From Paracoccus sp. R12_2 (GTDB lineage: Bacteria > Pseudomonadota > Alphaproteobacteria > Rhodobacterales > Rhodobacteraceae), in assembly GCF_017744015.1 (NCBI RefSeq), contig NZ_JAGHRA010000002.1, positions 124,001 through 188,000 on the forward strand: DNA of 64,000 nucleotides, given 5' to 3'. Made by a program: the position numbers and the translations under genes. Every line of letters starts with the position of its first letter. Within the stretch, counting starts at the first letter, position 1. Of this stretch, positions 47,215-56,201 are shown in pieces. The notes beneath the pieces were generated by a model. That model did no database searches. It had not been told where the DNA came from and was given only the letters and a program-made list of their open reading frames with translations.

Positions 47215-48299
47215 TGGCTGGCTGGAGGATGCTGCTGCCCTTGATTTCGTGCCTGGCTGCGCCGGCGCTGGCGCAGCCCGTGCCGGAAGCCACGCAGGAC
47301 TATGGCCGGTCCGACGCGCCGTTTGCCATCCTGGTTCGCAGCACCACCGACATCGCCCTGTTCGGCCCGGTGCTTGACGGGTTCGTGGCCGCCAATCCCG
47401 ATATCCGCGTCGATTATGAGCAATGGGGATCGAATGATCTTTACGCCGTTTCCCTGGCCGAGTGCAGGTCCGGCGCAGAGACGGCGGATCTGCTGATCAG
47501 CTCTGCTGTCGATCATCAGGTGAAGCTGGTCAATGACGGTTGCGCGCGGTCGCACATCTCGCCCCTGACCGAGGCGCTGCCGGCCGAGGCGAACTGGCGC
47601 GACGAGTTGTTCGGAATCACGCAGGAGCCTGCGGTGATGGTCTATAACAGCGACGTCGTGCCCGCGCAGGAGGCGCCGCGCACGCGTTTCGATCTGATCG
47701 ACCTGCTGCGGCCAGAGGGCAGCCGGTACGAGGGAAAGGTCGCGACCTATGACATCGAGGAATCCGGGCTTGGCTATCTGTTCGCATTCGTGGACGCACA
47801 GCAGGCGACCACCTTCGGCAGCCTGATCGAGGCCTTCGCGCGCAGCCGTGCCGTATCCACCTGCTGTTCGGCCGAGATCATCGACGGCGTGGCCAGCGGG
47901 CAATATGTCTTGGCCTATAATGTTCTGGGATCCTATGCGCTGGACCGTGCCGAGCAGGCGGACAACCTGGTCGTCGTGGCGCCGCAGGACTATACGCTGG
48001 TTCTGTCGCGCGGCGCGATGATCCCCCGGAATGCGCCGAACCCGGTTTCGGCAGGCCTGCTTCTGGATTTCCTGGTCTCGGATCAGGGGCGGCGGGCCAT
48101 GGCCGCCGAACATCTGTATGGCGATGCCACGGCGGTGGCGCCGGACAGCCTGGGACAGAACGAGGCGGTTCTGCGCCCCATTCCGCTGTCGCCGGTTCTG
48201 CTGGTCGGGCTTGACCGGCAGAAGCGGGCAAATTTCCTTGCGCTGTGGCGCGACACCTTTGCCCGGCCAAAGCGTGGGGCGGCGACACCGTCGGAATAG
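47211..48299 (+). CDS. Periplasmic ABC-type solute-binding protein coupled to the two-component genes
   Basis: A 362-residue protein starting at an ATG that overlaps the tctE stop. A signal peptide (MMAGWRMLLPLISCLAAPAL, then AQP) leads to a type-2 periplasmic-binding fold of the iron/polyamine (AfuA-like) branch: FAILVRSTTDIALFGPVLDG, VDYEQWGSNDLYAVSLAECR, ITQEPAVMVYNSDVVPA and GQYVLAYNVLGSYAL. No permease or ATPase gene is near, so it is not part of a transporter here. The likely role is a third sensor component that presents ligand to the kinase. A cysteine pair (STCCSAE) is unusual. Confidence 0.82.
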   Translation: MMAGWRMLLPLISCLAAPALAQPVPEATQDYGRSDAPFAILVRSTTDIALFGPVLDGFVAANPDIRVDYEQWGSNDLYAVSLAECRSGAETADLLISSAVDHQVKLVNDGCARSHISPLTEALPAEANWRDELFGITQEPAVMVYNSDVVPAQEAPRTRFDLIDLLRPEGSRYEGKVATYDIEESGLGYLFAFVDAQQATTFGSLIEAFARSRAVSTCCSAEIIDGVASGQYVLAYNVLGSYALDRAEQADNLVVVAPQDYTLVLSRGAMIPRNAPNPVSAGLLLDFLVSDQGRRAMAAEHLYGDATAVAPDSLGQNEAVLRPIPLSPVLLVGLDRQKRANFLALWRDTFARPKRGAATPSE

Positions 48300-48404
48300 G
48301 CGATGCCCGGACCACGATGCAGATCCGCAAGGTTCGGGGATCGGCACCATGGCGCAAACGTCCCGCAAGTGATAGATATTGCGAGGTATTTGGACAAAGA
48401 AGAA

Positions 48405-48773
48405 ATGCAGGTCTTTGACAAGATCATCTCGGATCGCGGGTCACGATATGCAGTGTCGGGCGGGACGGCCACCAGCCGCGAAGAGGCGGCGGCGTTGCTG
48501 GCGCAGTTGAAGCGCAACAAGCGTTTCGCGAAGGCCACACACAACACATGGGCGGCAATCCTGTCGGGCGAGCCGGTGAAAGATGACGATGGCGAGGCGG
48601 GGGCAGGCGCCCTTATGCTGCAGATGCTGGAACGTGCGGGGCTTGTCGATCACGTCGTGATCGTCACCCGATGGTATGGCGGCAAACATCTGGGCGGCGA
48701 CAGGTTCCGCCATGTCGCGGATGCGGTGCGGCTGTATCTGCGCGAAACCGGGCTTGGCGATCAGAGTGCATAG
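48405..48773 (+). CDS. YigZ/IMPACT-family protein
   Basis: About 122 residues from the ATG before QVFDKIISDRGSRYAVSGG; an in-frame GTG at 48369 would add 12 residues. The UPF0029/IMPACT core is clear: HNTWAAILSGEPVKDDDGEA, then GAGALMLQMLERAGLVDHVV and the signature VTRWYGGKHLGGDRFRHVAD. Shorter than E. coli YigZ (about 200) because the C-terminal ferredoxin-like domain is missing. Proposed roles in the family relate to translation or ribosome function; not settled. No operon partner is evident. Confidence 0.8.
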   Translation: MQVFDKIISDRGSRYAVSGGTATSREEAAALLAQLKRNKRFAKATHNTWAAILSGEPVKDDDGEAGAGALMLQMLERAGLVDHVVIVTRWYGGKHLGGDRFRHVADAVRLYLRETGLGDQSA

Positions 48774-48851
48774 GCGAGACGGCGGCACAAGGTAGCGTCT
48801 GGATACGCTGATTTCGTTCCGATCCGCCTCAGGCGCAGCCGCAGTCCTCGA

Positions 48852-49409
48852 CTATTCGGCGGCATTCATCTTTTCGGCCACATATTTCTGGAAATTCTCG
48901 CCGTTTTCATAGCCGTGGTCGCGAACCCATTCCAGAAGCGCCGCGGTGGTTCCCTTGCCGAAGGCGCCCGGCATGGTGGCCACCGCGGCCTGCGCGGCGG
49001 TCTGGCCTTCGGCCACCTCTTCGGGCAGGAAGATCATCGTCGGCGTGAACATCGCGCCCCAGCGGTTCACCATTTCCTTTTCGGGTAGTTCGGTGCCGTC
49101 GAAATCGGTGACTGAGACATCTCCGAACATGTTGATCTGGATGACGAAATAGTTGTCGGTGATGTCCTGCGCGATCTCGGGGTCGGAAAACACCTCTTCA
49201 TGCATCTTCTTGCAATAGATGCAGCCGCGCTGTTCGATCAGGATCATCAGGCGCTTGCCTTCCGAATTGGCTTCGGCCAGATCCTCGCGCAGATCCTTGA
49301 AGGTCTCGCGCAGCCAGGGTTCCTTGTGCAGCCCGTCATCGCCGATCGTCGCGGCCTGGACGGGCAGGGCCAGCGACAGCGCCAGCAGGGTGATGCGGAT
49401 AAAGCTCAT
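48852..49409 (-). CDS. Periplasmic thioredoxin-fold protein, SoxW-like
   Basis: A 185-residue exported thioredoxin. Signal peptide MSFIRITLLALSLALPVQA, then a helical lead-in (WLRETFKDLREDLAEANSEG) and the redox site LIEQRGCIYCKKMHEEVF with a CIYC active motif. FTPTMIFLPEE holds the conserved cis-proline region. In Paracoccus pantotrophus SoxW is the periplasmic thioredoxin reduced by SoxV. Here it is 12 bases downstream of a CcdA/SoxV-type gene but no sox sulfur-oxidation gene is within the window. Confidence 0.85.
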   Translation of the reverse strand: MSFIRITLLALSLALPVQAATIGDDGLHKEPWLRETFKDLREDLAEANSEGKRLMILIEQRGCIYCKKMHEEVFSDPEIAQDITDNYFVIQINMFGDVSVTDFDGTELPEKEMVNRWGAMFTPTMIFLPEEVAEGQTAAQAAVATMPGAFGKGTTAALLEWVRDHGYENGENFQKYVAEKMNAAE

Positions 49410-49421
49410 CTTGGTGCCTCC

Positions 49422-50159
49422 TCAGGTGATGGTCGCTGACCAGTCGAAATTCCGGATCATCCAGTCGGCGATCAGGTTGACGGTGTTGGTGGCGATGAGA
49501 ACGGCGAACAGGATCAGCATGACCCCCATCACCTTTTCCACATAGCCCAGATATCTGCGGTTGCGATTGGCCCAGGCAAGGAAGGGGCGGGCGAAGAACG
49601 CCGCCAGAACGAAGGGCAGCGTCATCGCCAGCCCGTAAACCAGCAGCAATGTGCCGCCGCGCAGCAGATCGCCGGTGCCGGACGCGACCAGCAGGATCGC
49701 CGTCAGCGCCGGTCCCACGCAGGGTGTCCAGCCGAAGCCGAATGCAAGACCCATGACATAGGCGCCAAGCATGCTGGAGGGTTTGGCCGGGCCGTCCAGC
49801 CGCGCCTCGCGGTACAGAAAAGGAATGCGGATGACGCCCAGAAAATGCAGCCCGAACACGAACAGAATTGCTGCCGCCACATAGGACAGCGGCTGTTTCC
49901 ATTGCGCAAAGACCTGGCCAAGGGCGGTTGCGCCCAGTCCCAGCAGCACGAAGATGGACGTCACCCCCAACGCGAAGGCAATGGAGGACGCGATCAGGCG
50001 GCGCTGTGCGCCCGGCGCGATCCGGCCATCCCCGCGCAATTCCGCCATCGAGATGCCGGCCATGTAGGACAGGTAGAACGGCACCATCGGCAGGATGCAC
50101 GGCGACAGAAAAGACAGGATGCCCGCGACGGCAGCGCCCCAATAGCCGATCTCAAGCAT
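49422..50159 (-). CDS. CcdA/SoxV-type thiol:disulfide transporter
   Basis: A 245-residue membrane protein with six helices of the DsbD/CcdA family. The two redox cysteines are in LSFLSPCILPMVPFYLSYMA (helix 1) and FGWTPCVGPALTAILL (helix 4), the standard positions. It moves electrons from cytoplasmic thioredoxin to a periplasmic acceptor, most likely the SoxW-like protein encoded directly downstream. Cytochrome c maturation or methionine-sulfoxide repair are alternative uses of CcdA proteins. Confidence 0.88.
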   Translation of the reverse strand: MLEIGYWGAAVAGILSFLSPCILPMVPFYLSYMAGISMAELRGDGRIAPGAQRRLIASSIAFALGVTSIFVLLGLGATALGQVFAQWKQPLSYVAAAILFVFGLHFLGVIRIPFLYREARLDGPAKPSSMLGAYVMGLAFGFGWTPCVGPALTAILLVASGTGDLLRGGTLLLVYGLAMTLPFVLAAFFARPFLAWANRNRRYLGYVEKVMGVMLILFAVLIATNTVNLIADWMIRNFDWSATIT

Positions 50160-50166
50160 GTCGATC

Positions 50167-50233
50167 CCCCTTCACGCGCATCGTCGTTTGACGAGGGAAA
50201 ACAGTCAATCATGAATGCGAATATGTGAAGGGG
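50167..50233. promoter_or_regulatory. Nested inverted repeats upstream of the SoxV-like gene
   Basis: CCCCTTCAC (50167-50175) and GTGAAGGGG (50225-50233) form a 9-base inverted repeat with 49 bases between. Inside it CGCAT (50177-50181) pairs with ATGCG (50215-50219), and TCGTC-GTTT-GACGA (50181-50194) is a small hairpin. The structure covers the 5' side of the SoxV/SoxW unit and could be an operator pair or a folded leader. No binding protein is identified. Confidence 0.4.
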
Positions 50234-50300
50234 TTGTCCGCGTTTTTTATGGTCCTGTGCGACGTCGATCTGCGTTCGTCTTCAGGTCGGTGCGTCGCGA

Positions 50301-51767
50301 TCAGCCCAGATAGGCCTTGATCGCCGCCGCCACGCCCTGTTCCTGGACCAGCTTCAGTTTGCGGGTAAACGCCTCTTGAAAGCGGGGATTGTCGGCCAGC
50401 GGCCCGAACACGGTGCGGTTCGACAGGAAGGCCAAGGGATCCTTGCGCGAGGCCAGCGCGAATTCCCGCAAGGCGTCGCTGTTGTCGTCGTTCGGGGCGA
50501 TCTCGTTGCCGGCCTCATCGGTGCGTTCGCAATAGCGGCACCAGAAGGCGACCTCCTGGGCCAGCCCGTCGATGGGGAAATCATGACGCAGCGCGTCGGC
50601 CAGCGTCGGAAGGATGAATTTCGGCTGCCGGTTCGATCCGTCCAGGCACAGGCGCGGGATCGTGTCGCCGATCTCGGGATTGGCGAAGCGGCTGACGATC
50701 AGTTCCAGATAGTTGGCATAATCCACACCGTCGATCGGCGTCAGGGTCGGAACGATCTCGCGCGATTCCAGCGCGCGCAGCCACGCCTCGATCTGCGGAT
50801 CGGCCATGGCGTCGTGCACGAAATGGTGCCCCAGCAGCGCCGAGGGGTAGGCGATGGCTGCGTGGCCGCCATTCAGGATGCGCAGCTTCATCAATTCGTG
50901 CTTGCTGACATCGGCGACGAATTCGGCGCCGACCTTTTCCAGCTGCGGGCGGCCCTGCGGGAAATTGTCTTCCAGCACCCATTGGCGGAACGGCTCGCAT
51001 ACAACCGGCACCGCATCGGTGATCCCGAACCTGTCGCGCACCAGCGCCCGTTCACGGTCCGAGGTCGCGGGCGTGATGCAGTCCACCATTGAATTCGGGA
51101 AGGCGATGTTCTGGCGGACCCATTCGGCCAGCGCGGGATCGGAAAGCTGGGCCAGTTCGGTCACCGTCCGCGCGCAGACATGGCCGTTTTCCGGCAGGTT
51201 GTCGCAGGACATGACGGTGAAGGGATCGTGCCCCGCCGCGCGACGCTTGCGCATCGCGGCCAGGATCATGCCGAACACGCTGCGCGGCGCGTCGGGATGG
51301 GCGGCGTCATGGGCCATGTCGGGATGCGCGGCGTCGAAACCGTCGGTCTTGGCATCGACGTAATACCCGCCCTCGGTGATGGTCAGCGACACGATGCGGA
51401 TCGCGGGATCGGCCATTGCATCGATGACCTTCGCGGGTTCGACCTCGACGAAGTCGATCATCGAGCCGATGACGCGGGCGTTCAGACCCTTGGGATCCAG
51501 TTCGACCACGGTCGTCAGCCAGTCCTGCGCGGCCAGCCGGTCGCGCATCGCTGCATCGCCCGGCCTGACACCGGCGCCGACCAGCGCCCAGTCATGCCCT
51601 TCGCCCGCCTCGAAAAGCTGATCCAGATACCAGGCCATGTGGGCGCGATGGAAATTGCCCACGCCGACATGCAGGATGCCGGGCTTCAGACCGGCCCGGT
51701 CATAGCCGGGACGATCGACCGTGGCGGGCAGATCGTTCAGTGCGGAACTCGTCAGGGCGATGGCCAT
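50301..51767 (-). CDS. mtlK: Mannitol 2-dehydrogenase
   Basis: About 488 residues from the ATG giving MAIALTSSALNDLPATVDRP; another ATG nine codons upstream is less likely. This is a long-chain polyol dehydrogenase: HVGVGNFHRAHMAWYLDQL holds the NAD-binding motif, and SKHELMKLRILNGGHAAIAY holds the catalytic lysine with the following Asn and His. It oxidises mannitol (and often arabitol or sorbitol) to the ketose. Last gene of the smo-type polyol locus, separated from the ATPase gene by a hairpin. Confidence 0.93.
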   Translation of the reverse strand: MAIALTSSALNDLPATVDRPGYDRAGLKPGILHVGVGNFHRAHMAWYLDQLFEAGEGHDWALVGAGVRPGDAAMRDRLAAQDWLTTVVELDPKGLNARVIGSMIDFVEVEPAKVIDAMADPAIRIVSLTITEGGYYVDAKTDGFDAAHPDMAHDAAHPDAPRSVFGMILAAMRKRRAAGHDPFTVMSCDNLPENGHVCARTVTELAQLSDPALAEWVRQNIAFPNSMVDCITPATSDRERALVRDRFGITDAVPVVCEPFRQWVLEDNFPQGRPQLEKVGAEFVADVSKHELMKLRILNGGHAAIAYPSALLGHHFVHDAMADPQIEAWLRALESREIVPTLTPIDGVDYANYLELIVSRFANPEIGDTIPRLCLDGSNRQPKFILPTLADALRHDFPIDGLAQEVAFWCRYCERTDEAGNEIAPNDDNSDALREFALASRKDPLAFLSNRTVFGPLADNPRFQEAFTRKLKLVQEQGVAAAIKAYLG

Positions 51768-51845
51768 GTCTGGACCTTTCATCGGGTATGTCACGCCGGT
51801 CGGGCGCGGATCGGTTCTGCTGTGCGGCGAGGCGGCGGGTCCGGA

Positions 51846-51889
51846 AACCGCAGCCGGATCGCCTTGTGTGAGGGCCTCCGACTGCGGTT
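51846..51889 (-). other. Stem-loop between smoK and mtlK
   Basis: The 13-base arms at 51846-51858 (AACCGCAGCCGGA) and 51877-51889 (TCCGACTGCGGTT) pair completely in the RNA if one G-U pair is allowed, around 18 bases. It lies in the 131-base gap where a sorbitol dehydrogenase gene would be expected from other smo loci. There is no U-tract, so attenuation or mRNA processing is more likely than full termination. Confidence 0.55.
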
Positions 51890-51898
51890 GAGGGCAGA

Positions 51899-52903
51899 TC
51901 AGTCGATGCGATCGCCGCCCTGGTCGAACTTGTGGATCTTGTCCTCGTTCGGGGTCAGCCAGACGGTGTCACCGTGGCGCAGGCGAACCTCACCGTCAGA
52001 ACGGACGGTGATCGTCTCGGCCAGCCCGGTGTCCTCGACATAGAGGAACGTGTCGGATCCCAGATGCTCGCTGACGCCGACGCGGCCTTTCCATTTCCCG
52101 CCCTCGGTCGAGACGCCGATATGTTCGGGGCGCACGCCGATGGTCGCGGCGCCGTATTCCGCCGCCGTCTCGCCCGAAAACAGGTTCATCTTGGGACTGC
52201 CGATGAACCCGGCGACGAAGGCGTTCTTGGGGCGCAGATACAGTTCCAGCGGCGATCCCACCTGCTCGATCCGGCCTGCGTGAAGAACGACGATCTTGTC
52301 GGCCATGGTCATTGCTTCGACCTGGTCGTGGGTGACGTAGATCATCGTCGTTTCAAGACGGTTGTGCAGTTCGCTGATTTCCAGCCGCATGCCCACACGT
52401 AGCGCGGCATCCAGGTTGGACAGCGGTTCGTCGAACAGGAAGGCCGAGGGTTCGCGCACGATGGCCCGGCCGATCGCCACGCGCTGGCGCTGACCGCCCG
52501 ACAACTGGCCGGGGCGGCGTTCCAGATAATCCGTCAGGTTCAGCGCCTTGGCCGCGGCATCGATGCGGCGGTTCTGTTCATCCAGCGGCACCTTGGCCAT
52601 CTTCATCGGGAAGGCGATGTTTTTTCTGACCGACATGTGCGGATATAACGCATAGCTTTGGAACACCATCGCCAGGCCACGCTTGGCCGGGGATTCGTCG
52701 GTGGCATCCTTCCCGTCAATGAGGATGCGCCCGTCGCTGACATCCTCCAATCCCGCGATCAGCCGTAGCAGGGTGGATTTACCACAGCCCGACGGGCCCA
52801 CGAAGACCACGAACTCGCCGTCTTCGATGTCCAGGTTCAGGGGCGGGATGACTTCGACATCGCCGAAACGCTTGGCCACGCCTTCAAGGGTAATGCGTCC
52901 CAT
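51899..52903 (-). CDS. smoK: Polyol ABC transporter ATPase (SmoK-like)
   Basis: A 334-residue MalK/UgpC-type ATPase. Walker [18 protein letters not shown]-loop [20 protein letters not shown], signature [15 protein letters not shown], Walker [17 protein letters not shown] and switch histidine [15 protein letters not shown] are all intact. A C-terminal TOBE region ([12 protein letters not shown]) follows. It powers import of mannitol/sorbitol with the SmoE/F/G proteins. It lies 11 bases after the second permease gene. Confidence 0.92.
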   Translation of the reverse strand: MGRITLEGVAKRFGDVEVIPPLNLDIEDGEFVVFVGPSGCGKSTLLRLIAGLEDVSDGRILIDGKDATDESPAKRGLAMVFQSYALYPHMSVRKNIAFPMKMAKVPLDEQNRRIDAAAKALNLTDYLERRPGQLSGGQRQRVAIGRAIVREPSAFLFDEPLSNLDAALRVGMRLEISELHNRLETTMIYVTHDQVEAMTMADKIVVLHAGRIEQVGSPLELYLRPKNAFVAGFIGSPKMNLFSGETAAEYGAATIGVRPEHIGVSTEGGKWKGRVGVSEHLGSDTFLYVEDTGLAETITVRSDGEVRLRHGDTVWLTPNEDKIHKFDQGGDRID

Positions 52904-52914
52904 CGTGGTTCTCC

Positions 52915-53739
52915 TTATTTAACCGCGCCGAAGGTCAGGCCGCGGACAAGTTGCTTCTGGCTGAACCAGCCAAGGATCAGGATCGGCGCGATGGCCATGG
53001 TGGATGCCGCCGACAGCTTTGCCCAGAACAGACCCTGCGGGCTGCTGAAGGACGCGATGAACGCAGATAGCGGCGCCGCGTTTGTCGTGGTCAGCTGGAT
53101 CGTCCAGAACGCTTCGTTCCATGCCAGGATGATGTTCAAGAGCATGGTCGAGGCGATGCCCGGCACGGCCATCGGGGTCAGTATATACAGGATCTCGTCG
53201 CGCAGCGTCGCACCGTCCATCCGCGCGGCTTCCAGGATCTCGCCCGGAATTTCACGGAAATAGGTGTACAGCATCCAGATGACGATCGGCAGGTTCATCA
53301 GCATCAGGATGATGACCAGACCGGTGCGGGTATCCATCAGCCCGGTGCGCAGGAAGATCAGGTAGATCGGCACCAGCACCGCGACGGCGGGCATCATCTT
53401 GGTGGACAGCATCCACATCAGGATGTCCTTGGTCCGCTTGGTGGGCGAGAATGCCATGGCCCAGGCGGCCGGGATCGCGACGATCAGCGCCAGCAGGGTG
53501 GACCCCACGGCGATGACAACCGAGTTCATGAACGGCCGGAAATAGTTGTTCTGGTTCTGGACCGTCTCGTAGCTGGAGAACGAGAAGGACGGGATCAGGT
53601 CGAAACCGGCGATCGCCTCCTGTTCGGTCTTGAGGCTTGTAATGATGGTATAGAGGATCGGGAAGAAGATGATCAGCGCCACGAGCCATGCGGCGACGGT
53701 CCACCCGATCTTGCTGTTGCGAGAGATTGCGCGTGCCAT
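52915..53739 (-). CDS. smoG: Polyol ABC transporter permease (SmoG-like)
   Basis: A 274-residue CUT1 permease with six helices. The MalG-type EAA loop is [20 protein letters not shown], and [20 protein letters not shown] and [20 protein letters not shown] are typical of mannitol/sorbitol permeases. Pairs with SmoF. It ends 11 bases before smoK and starts 11 bases after smoF. Confidence 0.92.
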   Translation of the reverse strand: MARAISRNSKIGWTVAAWLVALIIFFPILYTIITSLKTEQEAIAGFDLIPSFSFSSYETVQNQNNYFRPFMNSVVIAVGSTLLALIVAIPAAWAMAFSPTKRTKDILMWMLSTKMMPAVAVLVPIYLIFLRTGLMDTRTGLVIILMLMNLPIVIWMLYTYFREIPGEILEAARMDGATLRDEILYILTPMAVPGIASTMLLNIILAWNEAFWTIQLTTTNAAPLSAFIASFSSPQGLFWAKLSAASTMAIAPILILGWFSQKQLVRGLTFGAVK

Positions 53740-53750
53740 GTCCGACCTCC

Positions 53751-54620
53751 TCAGTCCAGGTTCTTGCCGACGGCGCGCATCAGGAAGATGGCGACGAAGT
53801 TGGCCAGGATGACCGCGATGATGCCACCAGCGGCTGCACCACCGATATCGAAGTTCAGTCGGGCGGCGCGATAGATCAGGAAGGTCAGGTTGGTCGAGGC
53901 GTAGCCCGGTCCGCCATTGGTGGTCACAAGGATTTCCGCATAGATCCCCAGAAGGAAAATGGTCTGGATCAGGACGACCACGGTGATTGCGCGGGCCATG
54001 TGCGGCAGGGTCAGATAGATGAAGCGGCTGATGGCGGGTGCGCCATCCATCTCGGCTGCCTCCATCTGTTCGCCGTCAAGCGATTGCAGCGAGGTCAGCA
54101 GGATCAGTGTCGCGAAGGGCAGCCACTGCCACGCCACGATGATGATGATCGACAGCAGCGGATAGGTCGCGAACCAGTCCACAGGCGAGGCGCCGAAGAA
54201 CTTGGCGATGTCCGCGAAGACGCCATAGCTGGGATGCATGATCATGTTCTTCCAGATCAGCGCGGCGACAGGCGGCATGACGAAGAACGGGCTGATCACG
54301 AGGATCCGCACGATGCCCTGTCCGAAGATCGGCTTGTCGATCAGCATGGCGATCGCGATGCCGCCGCAGACGGTGATCAACAGCACGCCCATGACCAGGA
54401 CGATGGTGTTCCAGATCGCCTCGAAAAAGGCCGGGTCGGTGTAGAAATACTGATAGTTGAACCAGCCCGCCCAGCTTGTGTTCGCCGGGTTCAGCAGGTT
54501 GTAATTGAGAAACGAATAGTAAAGCGTCATCCCCAGCGGGATCAGCATCCAGATCAGCAGCAGAATGATGGCAGGTGCGCGCATCAGCCGCGCAAGGCTC
54601 GCGGTTTGGCGGGTCGCCAT
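53751..54620 (-). CDS. smoF: Polyol ABC transporter permease (SmoF-like)
   Basis: A 289-residue CUT1 permease of the MalF type with six helices. The coupling loop is EAAEMDGAPAISRFIYLTLP, and LNPANTSWAGWFNYQYFYTD is the usual first periplasmic loop. It forms the channel with SmoG. About 100 bases after smoE, a gap that holds a strong hairpin. Confidence 0.92.
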   Translation of the reverse strand: MATRQTASLARLMRAPAIILLLIWMLIPLGMTLYYSFLNYNLLNPANTSWAGWFNYQYFYTDPAFFEAIWNTIVLVMGVLLITVCGGIAIAMLIDKPIFGQGIVRILVISPFFVMPPVAALIWKNMIMHPSYGVFADIAKFFGASPVDWFATYPLLSIIIIVAWQWLPFATLILLTSLQSLDGEQMEAAEMDGAPAISRFIYLTLPHMARAITVVVLIQTIFLLGIYAEILVTTNGGPGYASTNLTFLIYRAARLNFDIGGAAAGGIIAVILANFVAIFLMRAVGKNLD

Positions 54621-54678
54621 GGCGTGTGTCCTCCTCCGACAGCGGCGGGGCGTCCGGCCCGCGCGCTTCCCCCGTAGG

Positions 54679-54706
54679 GCGTCGCCCGGACAATACCGGG
54701 CGACGC
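54679..54706 (-). other. Intercistronic hairpin between smoE and smoF
   Basis: GCGTCGCCCGG (54679-54689) pairs perfectly with CCGGGCGACGC (54696-54706) around a 6-base loop, starting 11 bases after the smoE stop. No U-tract follows. It is the fourth stem of this kind placed directly after a binding-protein gene in this window. Confidence 0.7.
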
Positions 54707-54717
54707 GGTCGCGTGAC

Positions 54718-56040
54718 TTACTTGATGTATCCCGCGCGGGTCATTTCGCGCGTGGTGTTGGCCTGAGCCGCGCTCAGCGCGTCCTCAGCCGACATCTGAC
54801 CTGCCAGTGCCGCCGAGAACTGCTGCCCGACCGCGGTGCCGATGCCCTGAAATTCGGGGATCGCCACGAACTGACCGCCGGTATAGGGGATGTCCTGCAC
54901 CGAGGATTTCTGCGTATTGGCCGCATTGATGGCCTGCAGGGTCATTGCCGCGAAGGGTGCTTCGCTTTGATAGTCCGCGTTCTCATAGAGCGAGGTGCGG
55001 GTACCCGGAGGTGCCGCGCGCCAGCCGTCCTTGCTGGCCACCAGTTCGGTGTAGCCCTTCGAGGTCGCCCATGCGATGAACTGCTTGGCAGCATCCTGCT
55101 TTTGCGACGAGGCCGGGATGGCAAGGCTCCATGCCCACAGCCAGTTGCCGTGGTTGTCCATGCCTTCCTTGTTGGGGAACTGAGCGAAGCTGACCTTGTC
55201 GGCCACGGTCGAGCTTTCCGGGTCGGTCACGAAGCTGGCAGCAACGGTGGCGTCGATCCACATGCCGCATTTGCCCTGCTGGAACAGCGACAGGTTTTCG
55301 TTGAAGCCGTTCGACGAGGCGCCCGGAGGACCGTAATTGGTCATCAGGTCCAGATAGTCGGTCAGCGCCGCATTCCATTCCTCGCTTTCGAACTGGGGTT
55401 GCCAGTCCATGTCGAACCAGCGCGCGCCATAGCTATTGGCCATCGCGGTCAGGAAGGCCATGTTCTCGCCCCAGCCCGGCTTGCCGCGCAGGCAGATGCC
55501 ATAGACTTCGTTGTCCTTGTCGGTCATCGCCTCGGCCGCGGCCTTGATATCGGCCCAGGTCGGGCTTTCGGGCATGGTGATCCCGGCGGCCTCGGCCAGA
55601 TCGGTGCGATACATGACCATCGCGGATTCGCCATAGAACGGCGCCGCGTAAAGATTGTCATCGACGGACAGCGCTTCGCTGACCGCAGGCAGCAGGTCGT
55701 CGGCGTCGTAATCGTCGGGCATGCCGTCCAGCGGAACCAGCCATTGCTGCTTGGCCCAGATCGGAACCTCGTAGGTGCCGATGGTCAGCACGTCGTACTG
55801 GCCACCCTGCGTGGCGATGTCGGTCGTGACCCGCTCGCGAAGGATGTTTTCTTCCAGCGTGACCCATTCGACGGTGATACCGGGATGCTTCTCGGTAAAG
55901 TCGCTGGTCAGGCCCTGCATACGGATCATGTCGCCGTTGTTCACGGTCGCGACGGTCAGCGTGGTGTCCTGGGCAGCGGCGATTCCGGCGGTGGCGCACA
56001 GCGCCGTCGCGCCCATCAGGGCACGGATAGTCCTGTTCAT
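54718..56040 (-). CDS. smoE: Polyol-binding periplasmic protein (SmoE-like)
   Basis: About 440 residues. The ATG after GGGAGGACATC gives a signal peptide MNRTIRALMGATALCATAGI, then AAAQ. The mature protein is a CUT1 receptor: TLTVATVNNGDMIRMQGLTS, FTEKHPGITVEWVTLEENIL, YDVLTIGTYEVPIWAKQQWL and FPNKEGMDNHGNWLWAWSLA are characteristic of sorbitol/mannitol receptors. First structural gene of the transporter. An operator-like inverted repeat lies in its leader. Confidence 0.93.
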   Translation of the reverse strand: MNRTIRALMGATALCATAGIAAAQDTTLTVATVNNGDMIRMQGLTSDFTEKHPGITVEWVTLEENILRERVTTDIATQGGQYDVLTIGTYEVPIWAKQQWLVPLDGMPDDYDADDLLPAVSEALSVDDNLYAAPFYGESAMVMYRTDLAEAAGITMPESPTWADIKAAAEAMTDKDNEVYGICLRGKPGWGENMAFLTAMANSYGARWFDMDWQPQFESEEWNAALTDYLDLMTNYGPPGASSNGFNENLSLFQQGKCGMWIDATVAASFVTDPESSTVADKVSFAQFPNKEGMDNHGNWLWAWSLAIPASSQKQDAAKQFIAWATSKGYTELVASKDGWRAAPPGTRTSLYENADYQSEAPFAAMTLQAINAANTQKSSVQDIPYTGGQFVAIPEFQGIGTAVGQQFSAALAGQMSAEDALSAAQANTTREMTRAGYIK

Positions 56041-56056
56041 GATGTCCTCCCTTGGC

Positions 56057-56077
56057 GGCGTGGGCAATTGCCACGCC
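56057..56077. promoter_or_regulatory. Inverted repeat in the smoE leader (candidate SorC-type operator)
   Basis: GGCGTG-G-GCAATTGC-CACGCC is symmetrical around GCAATTGC with one unpaired G. It is 17-37 bases upstream of the smoE ATG and just before its ribosome site. A partial second copy (GGGCAAATAC) lies at 56081-56090. Position and symmetry fit an operator for the upstream-encoded SorC-family regulator; as RNA it could also form a short hairpin. Confidence 0.45.
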
Positions 56078-56201
56078 GATGGGCAAATACTCACGCATTC
56101 GACGACACATGTCAATGCCGAACCCTGCAGCGCCTTCCTTGACAGGTGATCAGGGCAGCATTGTCGTCGATTGTCGCACGGAATTCGTGGAGTTGCACAA
56201 T

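Noticed and set aside
47211..48299. Complete iron or polyamine ABC transporter
   Set aside because: Only the binding protein is present; neighbouring genes are a histidine kinase and a YigZ-family protein, with no permease or ATPase.
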